Positions 1 through 6,900 of a DNA stretch of 33,239 nucleotides are shown piece by piece (position 1 is the first letter of the stretch; every line of letters starts with the position of its first letter). The position numbers and the translations under genes were made by a program. The notes below the pieces were generated by a model, which ran no database searches, had not been told where the DNA came from, and saw only the letters and a list, made by a program, of their open reading frames with translations. The DNA comes from Bacteroidales bacterium H3 (GTDB lineage Bacteria > Bacteroidota > Bacteroidia > Bacteroidales > Muribaculaceae): positions 1-33,239 of the forward strand of contig DAAN01000013.1 in the NCBI GenBank assembly GCA_001701135.1, given 5' to 3'.

Positions 1-1835
1 CGGGTCATCAGCATGTCGTCGTGGTGCGGCGGGCGTGCGGCATAGGCGCCCGAGGGGAGCCGCTCGTACCAGTCGAATTCGTCGCAGGCGTCGGCGCTGC
101 GCTCGGTGTAGAGGCCGTCGCGCACGGCGGCTATCAGCCGCGTTATTATCAGCTGCTTGGTCTGCCGGTTGGTGTGGAAACCGGGTATGCTCCCCGACAG
201 CCCGGTCACGGCCGCCTGCCGGGGCATCCCGCCCGCTGCCGCCGGACGCCGGTAGAGGTTGGGATAATGCTCGTAAAGTTCGTTGAGGATCAGCGCCCCC
301 TGGGCGTAGGGTGCCTCGGCATTATGGCCGCGTCCCGACTCCAGGGTGTTGCTCTCGAACACGAGGCAGGCACGGTTGAAGTAGGCGGCGATGCGTGCCG
401 CTTTCCACACCAGCAGGTCGTGATCGATGTGGCCGCGCCACTGCGCCACCACCTCGGGGCGGTCGCCGCGGCGCAGCACTAAGATCACACTCCAGTCGGC
501 GGTATCGCTCAGACCGCCGACATCCACCGCCGCCACATATGTGGCATCCTCCTCGGGAAACTGCCACACATGCAGCCCGCCCGTGGGGTCGGCGGCAAAC
601 CGCAACCCGGCGAGCGACTGCGGGCCGGTGGCGGCGCCGGTGTCCGACACAACTTCGCCGATGGCCACAGGTTCGCGGCAATCCTGCCGCAGCCGCTTCA
701 CCCCCGCGGGGGCGAACACAGTCGACGACGTGCAGGCAAACGCCTCCTCGGCCGTAGAGGGGAACTCGCTCTTCATCTTGGCGTGCTCCTTCATCTCGCG
801 CCGCCGGCGGTGGTACCAGTGGATCTGCTCGAGGGTGAGCCGGGTGTCGGTCCATAGGGCGAGTTCGTAGGCATCAAGACTCTCCCACAGCCGGCGGGCG
901 TCGGCCTCGCAGGCAAACGGGAGCGAATATTTGCCGATCTCGTGCCAGGGCACAAACACGGCGCGATTGTCCGAGCGGCCCGAACTTGCCCGCAGCCACT
1001 CCTCGTGGAAAAAGGAGCCGACGCCGTCGGCGGTGCTCTCCATCACTATCATGGTCATGGGAGCCAGAGCCACCGAGCAGTAGATGGCGCGCACAGCGTT
1101 CCACGGGTCGAGCCCGCGGGTGGATTTCCAGAACCCCACCTCGGTGAGGTGGACCAGGGCGGCGTCGGCGCCGCGCACGGCGTTGGGGTTGGTGGATGCG
1201 GCAAGATAGATGCGGTTGTCGCGCCCCTGCAGCTCGAGGATGCCGCGCGAGGTTTTCAGCCGCGGCGGCGTCTCCCCCTCCCACAGCTCGGGAGGATAGT
1301 TGAGGAGCATGTCGGCGTAGAGGTTGAGCACCACCTGGGTGCCGGTGCGCTCGGCGCCGCACACAATGGCGTGGCAATGGTCGCGCAGACAGGTCTGGAT
1401 CCATGCCATGTAAAGCTCGGTGACGGTGCTTCCGCCCCACTGGCGCGCCTTGAGGATGATCATGCGCATGGGGCGCGATGCGCGGCGGTCCTCCTCGAGC
1501 ATCGCCACCACGCGCCGCTGCGGGCGGTTGAGGATGAAGGGCACCAGGCGCCCCGTCTCCTTGTCCTTGATGCGGCAGCAGCGCGCCGCCCAGTATTCGA
1601 AATCGTAGCGGCAGCGCAGGCGCGCCCACCCCGTGGCGTCGGTAACGCGGGTAAAAAGCGGGTCGGCGGTCATCTCGCGCGGCACATGTTCCACGCCGTC
1701 GGTCCAGGGGTAGGGACCCGCAGGCACGCGCTCGCCCGAACTGCGGTCGCCGCGCACGGGGTCGAAGCTCTCGGCCTGCCGCCGCAGGGCGCAACGGCGG
1801 CGGTTCTCTTCCATAATGTCGTTGAAATTATCCAT
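1..1835 (-). CDS. Phage terminase large subunit (TerL), 3' end beyond the window
   Basis: This frame stays open from the ATG at 1835 to the left edge (611 codons, no stop), so the C-terminus is outside the window. TerL is the ATPase-nuclease motor that packages phage DNA into proheads. Visible ATPase motifs are a deviant Walker A, KARQWGGST (129-137), with the lysine at its start as in lambda-type terminases; a Walker B, ALVHLTE (226-232); and an EST-A coupling motif (266-269). EFPSTAEEAF (357-366) is a common TerL motif between the two domains. The RNase H-like nuclease shows AAVDVGG (D438), VFESN (E494) and HHDD (603-606), so all expected acidic positions are present and probably only a short tail is missing. 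It starts 9 bp after the stop of the upstream gene, so the two are probably co-transcribed. The identification rests on translating the strand by hand and is firm. Whether the phage is active cannot be told. Confidence 0.9.
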   Translation of the reverse strand, partial: MDNFNDIMEENRRRCALRRQAESFDPVRGDRSSGERVPAGPYPWTDGVEHVPREMTADPLFTRVTDATGWARLRCRYDFEYWAARCCRIKDKETGRLVPFILNRPQRRVVAMLEEDRRASRPMRMIILKARQWGGSTVTELYMAWIQTCLRDHCHAIVCGAERTGTQVVLNLYADMLLNYPPELWEGETPPRLKTSRGILELQGRDNRIYLAASTNPNAVRGADAALVHLTEVGFWKSTRGLDPWNAVRAIYCSVALAPMTMIVMESTADGVGSFFHEEWLRASSGRSDNRAVFVPWHEIGKYSLPFACEADARRLWESLDAYELALWTDTRLTLEQIHWYHRRRREMKEHAKMKSEFPSTAEEAFACTSSTVFAPAGVKRLRQDCREPVAIGEVVSDTGAATGPQSLAGLRFAADPTGGLHVWQFPEEDATYVAAVDVGGLSDTADWSVILVLRRGDRPEVVAQWRGHIDHDLLVWKAARIAAYFNRACLVFESNTLESGRGHNAEAPYAQGALILNELYEHYPNLYRRPAAAGGMPRQAAVTGLSGSIPGFHTNRQTKQLIITRLIAAVRDGLYTERSADACDEFDWYERLPSGAYAARPPHHDDMLMT

Positions 1836-1844
1836 GGCGCAGGG

Positions 1845-4289
1845 TCAGATAAAGATTTCGGGTAAGATGGAGAGGTCGGCGGTGGCCTCTACGGCATAGT
1901 CGGCGGTGAGGAAGCGGCGGCGGGGCACCATAAGCGGCTGGGTGACGGGGGCGTTGAGTTCGCCGTCGATGCTCATGGCGAGCATCACCACCGGCTCCTC
2001 ACTCCCCGAGTCGCCCGAAAGGCGCACCGTGCCTGTGACCTGCGAGGCAAAGAGATTGACGCGCAGCATCGAGGGGGTGAAAGTGGTGTCGTAGCGCCGG
2101 ATGAGCCGCACCGGCAGAGTGCCCGGGCGGGCGTCGGCCGATATGCGCCATGTGCCGCGGGGACCGCACGCTATCAGTTCCCCTTGCCACAGGGCGAAGG
2201 CGAAGGGGTTCACCGCGTCGGAAAATTCGGCGTCGCCCGCGCAGTTCATCACGGGTATCTCGGCGCCGAAACTCTCGCGCCCGTCGGCGGCGATGCGGAC
2301 AATGGAGCGGCCGCCGGTGGCCACCCAGTATTCGCGCCCGGCGGGGTCGTAGCCGAGTGTGGCCGTGGCTCCCGCCGCCACGGTGCCGGGGATGTCGGCA
2401 AGGTGGCAGAGGGTGCGTGCCCGCTGCCCCGAAATCACCACGAGCTCATCCCCGGCGATAGCCGCGATGGCCGCTCCCGCGCTGTCGGAAGCGTGACACA
2501 CGGCAAGGGGGGAGCGCACAGGCCGGCGGTCGACCCGCGAGGTGGCGCGGAAACTCCCCTCGGCGTCGACTGTAGCTAATGTGACCCCTTCTTCGCTGAA
2601 AAAGAGGAGTTTGGTACGTGAGAAATCCCACCCGGAGTGTCCCCGCGGAGAGGGCGCCACGGCGCATATCCCGCTGCGGGCTATGCGCCGCTGCGACAGG
2701 GTGCGCCGCATGTCGGCCGAAATGTGGATTTCGGCCACTCCCTGCTCTACGGTGGCAGGGGTGACGGTTGAGGAGGGGGGAGCGTAGACGGTGGCGGCAG
2801 GGGGGAGGAACGGCTCGAGGCCGGGCGACGCCCACACCGCCAGCGATGCGCCGGGCACGGCGGCGAGGGGGTAGAGGCCCGAACGGTGCCCGTCGGCACC
2901 GGTGAGGTCGATGGCGATCTCCACGGCATCGGCCGAGGGGTAGGAGAGCATCGGCGCGAACGCCTCGGGGGCGTGGCCGGTGCCGTGGATTTCGCGGCAT
3001 ACCACGGTGTCGCCCCCTGCCGAGGCGATTTTCACCGAGATGGCGCAGCGCCAGTCGCCGGTGGCCGAGTCGGAGCGGCGCGTGATGAAGCTTTCGGGCG
3101 CCCAACCCCGGAATGTTTCGGTGCGGGGATTGCAGAGCACGGTGATGTTGTCGAGCTGCAGCGCAGCGGAGTAGGTGCGGCGGCCGGGAGCCACCTCCCC
3201 GGCGGCGGGGGCCGGGGTACCCTCCGCGGTGGTATCGACGGTGACGGTGTTCCCCTCCGGTGCTATTCCTCCGGCAAAGGGGTAGCTGTATTCGGCCACG
3301 GTGCGCATGGAGGCGGCGGCCAGGGCGCACCCCAATCGGCGGAAACGCGCGCGGCTCACGCCGGTGTGGTCGCCCAGACCGGGCACGCGCGAGGTGACGG
3401 TGGAGACGCCGCTAACCCTGTCACGCACTATGCCGTGCACGGCCAGGGTGGAGCGGTCGGCGGGCGTGAGCTGATCCGAGACCTCCACCACGAGCCGTGC
3501 GGCCAGCCGGTTCCAGGGCGCGGGGAGCGCGGCGGGGGCGTTGAACCCGATTCGGAAGGCTGTTGCCGAGAGCGACGAGCCGGTGAGCGACGCCATGGAG
3601 TCGGCCGATGACTGCACCACGGCGTCGGTGGCGTTGACGCCCGAGGCGGGCGCCACCATCACTGTGGGACCGGTGGAGAGGGTGTTGCCGGCGGCGTCGA
3701 GCACGCGGCAGCGCGCCAGCAGGGGCTGGAAGCATGCGCCGAGGGTGCGGGCCTGCGACTCGAGGGCGTCGTAGGCATGGAGCAGCGCGTCGGTGAGTGT
3801 GCGGGCGTCGGTGGCTGTGAGCTGCGACCCGGCGTTGCCCGATGATGTTCCCGAGAGTTTCACCGGCGCCACGGCCTGCTGCAGGGGGATGTGGCCTGTG
3901 GCGAAAAGACGGATTTCGGGCAGCTCGGGCATGTAGCCGCAGGGTGTGAGCTTCAGGTCGGAGCCGTAGGTGTAATAGTAGTCGGGGTGATGCCGCAGCA
4001 GCAGACGCACCACGCCGGGGGTGTCGGTCACGGCCATTACAGGCTCGGCACCGACCCGCCCGATAGTGCGGATTTCGGTGCCGTCCCAGGTGTAGATGAG
4101 TGTTTTGTCGGCGACAAGCAGTGTGAGTGTGCGGCCGTCGCCGTAGGGTTCGAACGAGCAGAGGGGGAGCAGGCTGCGGACGCCGATTCTCTGCGGGGTG
4201 CGCGCGCGGCGGAGCATCTGCGGCACTTCGGGGTCGCGGCGGAGGTTCACGCCGGAGAATGTGAGCAGACGCGGTTGGGATTTTTTCAT
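1845..4289 (-). CDS. Large phage-module protein, possibly a beta-propeller virion protein
   Basis: This is an 814-aa protein with no signal peptide or membrane segment. I do not recognise a named family. The N-terminal part (about 40-120) and the C-terminal half (about 530-730) contain repeated short beta-strand phrases such as LLVADKTLIYTWDG, ELVVISGQ, EYWVATGGRSIV and GELIACGPRGTWRI. These are the kind of repeats seen in beta-propellers. The middle is Ser/Thr/Ala-rich. Propeller proteins occur in the tail nozzle or stabilisation layer of podoviruses (P22 gp10 and T7 gp12 types), and the neighbouring terminase makes such a role plausible. That role is inference; a tail fibre or an unrelated structural protein is also possible. 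The gene starts at 4289, about 20-25 nt after the expected start site of its own promoter, and leads into terL with 9 bp between them. A large structural gene placed before terL is an unusual order. Confidence 0.6.
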   Translation of the reverse strand: MKKSQPRLLTFSGVNLRRDPEVPQMLRRARTPQRIGVRSLLPLCSFEPYGDGRTLTLLVADKTLIYTWDGTEIRTIGRVGAEPVMAVTDTPGVVRLLLRHHPDYYYTYGSDLKLTPCGYMPELPEIRLFATGHIPLQQAVAPVKLSGTSSGNAGSQLTATDARTLTDALLHAYDALESQARTLGACFQPLLARCRVLDAAGNTLSTGPTVMVAPASGVNATDAVVQSSADSMASLTGSSLSATAFRIGFNAPAALPAPWNRLAARLVVEVSDQLTPADRSTLAVHGIVRDRVSGVSTVTSRVPGLGDHTGVSRARFRRLGCALAAASMRTVAEYSYPFAGGIAPEGNTVTVDTTAEGTPAPAAGEVAPGRRTYSAALQLDNITVLCNPRTETFRGWAPESFITRRSDSATGDWRCAISVKIASAGGDTVVCREIHGTGHAPEAFAPMLSYPSADAVEIAIDLTGADGHRSGLYPLAAVPGASLAVWASPGLEPFLPPAATVYAPPSSTVTPATVEQGVAEIHISADMRRTLSQRRIARSGICAVAPSPRGHSGWDFSRTKLLFFSEEGVTLATVDAEGSFRATSRVDRRPVRSPLAVCHASDSAGAAIAAIAGDELVVISGQRARTLCHLADIPGTVAAGATATLGYDPAGREYWVATGGRSIVRIAADGRESFGAEIPVMNCAGDAEFSDAVNPFAFALWQGELIACGPRGTWRISADARPGTLPVRLIRRYDTTFTPSMLRVNLFASQVTGTVRLSGDSGSEEPVVMLAMSIDGELNAPVTQPLMVPRRRFLTADYAVEATADLSILPEIFI

Positions 4290-4318
4290 AGCTATAGTTG
4301 CGGTTTAGGTTTTTGCCG

Positions 4319-4326
4319 CAAAGATA
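4319..4326 (-). promoter_or_regulatory. -7 promoter element of the phage-module operon
   Basis: On the minus strand this reads TATCTTTG, which fits the Bacteroidota -7 consensus TAnnTTTG. It lies 29 bp before the ATG at 4289. No good TTTG is seen at the -33 position, so strength is uncertain. Confidence 0.5.
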
Positions 4327-4358
4327 GCTCGGGAGAGGGCCTGCGCGTATGCGAAATT

Positions 4359-4411
4359 GTTACACCGCCGGGGTCAACGCCCCGTGGCACAGCGGGTTAC
4401 ACCGCCGGGGT
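4359..4411. repeat. 16-bp direct repeat at the end of sulP
   Basis: GTTACACCGCCGGGGT occurs at 4359-4374 and again at 4396-4411, with 21 bp between the copies. The right copy contains the last codons and the stop codon of sulP; the left copy lies downstream, towards the phage module. It may be a local duplication of the gene end or an attachment-site relic. Confidence 0.8.
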
Positions 4412-6115
4412 GGCAGCGGGCGCGCCGTCGGCGATGCTGTTGGCGATTTCCACCGCCTTGGATATGTGGGAGCAGACATGGTCCTCGCCCACGAGATCGG
4501 CTATGCCGGCATGTTCGAGGGTCTCGCGCACGGTGTCGCGCACGCCCGAGAGCACCACATGGATGCCATCCTCCTGCGAGGAGCGGATAAGGATTTCGAG
4601 GTTGTGGATGGCGGTGGAGTCGATGAAGGGCACTTTGCGCATGCGCAAGATGCGCACCAGCGGCTGCTCCGAGGGGGTGGTGCGCATCATTTCGTCGAAT
4701 TTGGTGGCCACGCCGAAGAAGAAGGGGCCGTCGATTTCGTAGACCTGCACGCCGGGGCGCACGTCGAGCACCTCGTGGTGCACGTCGTCGAGGTCGCTGC
4801 CCTCGGCCACGTCGAGCTGCTCGGAGTAGACTTTGATCTGGGTGTTCTCCATCACGCGGCGCAGGAAGAGCACCACGGCCAGGAGCATGCCGATCTCGAT
4901 GGCGATGGTGAGGTCGAGCACCACGGTGAGCAGGAAGGTGACGATGAGCACCGAGATGTCGCCCTTGGGGGCTTTCATCAGACCGACGATGGTGCGCCAG
5001 CCGCTCATGTTGTAGGCCACCACGATAAGCACGGCGGCCAGGCATGCCATGGGCACGAGTTTGATCAGCGGCATGGCGCAGATGAAGATTATCAGCAGCA
5101 CCACGGCGTGGATGATGCCCGCCACGGGGGTGCGGCCGCCGTTGGTGATGTTGGTCATGGTGCGGGCTATGGCGCCGGTGACGGGGATGCCGCCGAAGAA
5201 GGGCACCAGGATGTTGGCCATGCCCTGGCCGATCAGTTCGGTGTTTGTGCGGGTGTGCGAGCCGGTGACACCGTCGGCCACGGTGGCCGACAGCAGCGAC
5301 TCGATGGCGCCGAGCATGGCGATGGTGAACGCCGAGGGGAGCAGGGCGTTGACGGTGTCCCAGTCGAGCGAGAAGCCGTGCAGCGCCGGCATGGCGGCGC
5401 GCAGGTCGGTGAAGCGCGAGCCGATGGTGGGGATGTCGGCGATGATGCCCTGCGAGGTCATTGCCCACACTGCCGTTGTCATCACCACGATGGCGATGAG
5501 GGCGCCGGGAAGCCGCTTCGACACCTTGGGGGTGAGGATGATGATGGCAAGGGTGGTAAGACCCACGGCGAGCGTGGTGGGGTCGATCAGATGCAGGTTG
5601 CGCAGATACATCCCCATCTTGGGGAGGAATTCGGATGGGAGACCGCTGAGGCCGAGCCCTAAGAAGTCGTTGATCTGAGTGGAGAAGATGGTAAGGGCGA
5701 TACCTGCCGTGAAACCGATGACGATGGGGTAGGGGATAAACTTGATGACGGTGCCGAGCCTGAACAGACCCATCAGCACCAGTATCAGTCCCGCCATAAG
5801 GGTGGCCACGGCGAGACCCTCGACGCCGAAACGCGCTATGATGCCGTAGACGATGACGATGAAAGCGCCCGTGGGGCCGCCGATCTGCACCGAGTTGCCG
5901 CCGAATGCCGAGACCATAAAACCGCCTAAGATGGCGGTGATCAGACCCACGGCGGGGCTTACGCCCGATGCGATGGCGAATGCGATGGCAAGGGGGAGCG
6001 CCACGATGCCCACCACCACACCGGCGGTGAGGTCGGCCTGGAACTTCTGCGCGTTGTAATGCCGCAGAGCCGACCACAGCTTCGGCCGGAATTCAATTTT
6101 ACCAGTTATTGACAT
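4397..6115 (-). CDS. SulP family inorganic anion permease with STAS domain
   Basis: This 572-aa protein has the normal length and layout of the SulP (SLC26-like) family. About 50 cytoplasmic residues precede a block of roughly a dozen membrane segments (about 25-430), including the conserved stretches VALPLAIAFAIASG and GGPTGAFIVIVYG. A C-terminal STAS domain follows (about 445-555), with FIDSTAIHNLE as its typical loop. Family members carry sulfate, bicarbonate or other anions, usually coupled to protons or sodium; the substrate cannot be read from the sequence. The start at 6115 (MSITGKIEFRPK) fits the family. The gene stands alone, with its own promoter about 125 bp upstream and a long leader that contains a repeated motif. 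Confidence 0.93.
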   Translation of the reverse strand: MSITGKIEFRPKLWSALRHYNAQKFQADLTAGVVVGIVALPLAIAFAIASGVSPAVGLITAILGGFMVSAFGGNSVQIGGPTGAFIVIVYGIIARFGVEGLAVATLMAGLILVLMGLFRLGTVIKFIPYPIVIGFTAGIALTIFSTQINDFLGLGLSGLPSEFLPKMGMYLRNLHLIDPTTLAVGLTTLAIIILTPKVSKRLPGALIAIVVMTTAVWAMTSQGIIADIPTIGSRFTDLRAAMPALHGFSLDWDTVNALLPSAFTIAMLGAIESLLSATVADGVTGSHTRTNTELIGQGMANILVPFFGGIPVTGAIARTMTNITNGGRTPVAGIIHAVVLLIIFICAMPLIKLVPMACLAAVLIVVAYNMSGWRTIVGLMKAPKGDISVLIVTFLLTVVLDLTIAIEIGMLLAVVLFLRRVMENTQIKVYSEQLDVAEGSDLDDVHHEVLDVRPGVQVYEIDGPFFFGVATKFDEMMRTTPSEQPLVRILRMRKVPFIDSTAIHNLEILIRSSQEDGIHVVLSGVRDTVRETLEHAGIADLVGEDHVCSHISKAVEIANSIADGAPAATPAV

Positions 6116-6182
6116 AATACCTTAGAAAAATACCGATAATAAATCGGGAAACCAATCAGATGTATGAATTACACCTTAATTA

Positions 6183-6218
6183 TATAGCACTTTTGAGAGT
6201 GTATAGCACTTTTTGAGA
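6183..6218. repeat. Direct repeat in the sulP leader
   Basis: TATAGCACTTTTGAGA (6183-6198) is repeated as TATAGCACTTTTTGAGA (6202-6218), a period of 19 bp with one inserted T. It lies between the predicted promoter and the sulP start, so it would be in the transcribed leader. A repeated operator or an RNA-binding site are both possible. Confidence 0.75.
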
Positions 6219-6238
6219 TTCCTCACAGAATTTCGCTG

Positions 6239-6268
6239 CAAATTTACAAATTTTTTAACAAACAACAA
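6239..6268 (-). promoter_or_regulatory. Promoter of sulP
   Basis: On the minus strand a TTG (6268-6266) is followed after 19 nt by TAAATTTG (6246-6239). This matches the Bacteroidota -33/-7 arrangement. The predicted start gives a leader of about 115-120 nt before sulP. Confidence 0.65.
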
Positions 6269-6306
6269 GGCGGTGTGTCGGAATACGAGATTCTGACACA
6301 CCGCCT
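6268..6306 (-). terminator. Terminator of the exported-protease operon
   Basis: A 17-bp stem (6268-6284 with 6290-6306, one G-T type mismatch) closes a 5-nt loop. On the minus strand it is followed by a T-rich tract (6245-6267). It lies 56 bp after the stop of the last gene of the operon and directly abuts the sulP promoter. Confidence 0.85.
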
Positions 6307-6361
6307 GGGGGTATGATTTGGGGGCACCGTCAGCGGGGGAGGGTGCCGCAGATGTCAGCGA

Positions 6362-6865
6362 TTATTTTCTGACAACCTTGATTGCCTCGTGGCAGTCGGG
6401 CACGACGATGTAGACGCCGGCGCCGAAATCGGCGAGGCTCACGGTGGCGTTACCGCCGACGGCGGCTACGGATGCGAGCTTGTGGCCGGCGGTGTCGAAC
6501 AGGTCGACACGGGTGAGCCGCGGAGAAGCGACAATTACCGTGGTGTTGTCGACGAAGCCGAAGGTGAAGTCGTCGGGATTGAGGTTGGCAGCGTCGATCG
6601 AGCTGTATTTGCCCTTTTCGAAATCGATATGCGACACCTCGGAACGGGGAATGTCCAGATCCTCAAGCTCCTGGGCGCTGACAACAATCTTGTCATCTGC
6701 GAAATTGATCACGGGCTTGTCGGGAAGGGCATAGCGGTGGACGGCGCCATCCATCTTGTTGATCTTGACGAAGGTGACGATATCGTCGGCCTGCTGGGCC
6801 TTGATTCCGTCGCACAGCGCCATCGAAAGGAGCGCCACACAGAGTGTGAAAAGTATTTTTTTCAT
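6362..6865 (-). CDS. Small exported protein ending in a T9SS-like sorting domain
   Basis: I chose the ATG at 6865 (167 aa) rather than 6886 because it gives a clean signal peptide (MKKILFTLCVALL, cleavage near KA-QQ). Residues about 30-82 hold the phrases KPVINFADDKIVV and SEVSHIDF, a pattern I associate with many small secreted Bacteroidales proteins. The rest (about 100-167) looks like a type A T9SS C-terminal domain: VDLFDTAGHKL, then GAGVYIV, and a basic end, KVVRK. Almost the whole protein is therefore a short beta-domain plus the sorting signal. It is the last gene of the exported-protein operon, 15 bp after the protease when counted from the 6886 ATG. The function is unknown. No catalytic motif is seen, so an adhesin, ligand-binding or protease-partner role is only a guess. 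Confidence 0.75.
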   Translation of the reverse strand: MKKILFTLCVALLSMALCDGIKAQQADDIVTFVKINKMDGAVHRYALPDKPVINFADDKIVVSAQELEDLDIPRSEVSHIDFEKGKYSSIDAANLNPDDFTFGFVDNTTVIVASPRLTRVDLFDTAGHKLASVAAVGGNATVSLADFGAGVYIVVPDCHEAIKVVRK

Positions 6866-6900
6866 TGCAGTCAGATAACTGTTCAAATTTGTTTAAATCA

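Larger units (their letters stand above)
1..4326. mobile_element. Edge of a phage-derived region (prophage or domesticated remnant)
   Basis: terL and the large gene before it form one operon that abuts the sulP gene. The left boundary is outside the window. No integrase, tRNA target or recombination gene is visible on this side. Both genes have long intact frames, which argues against simple decay. The right boundary is set at the promoter of the two-gene operon, and a 16-bp direct repeat lies just beyond it. Confidence 0.5.

Noticed and set aside
874..1794. A 306-codon minus-strand frame in the left region
   Set aside because: It is the wrong frame of the terminase gene; the frame starting at 1835 carries all TerL motifs.
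4374..6077. A 567-codon frame on the same strand as sulP but shifted
   Set aside because: Its product is full of His and Arg with no fold signature, while the overlapping frame is a clear SulP permease.
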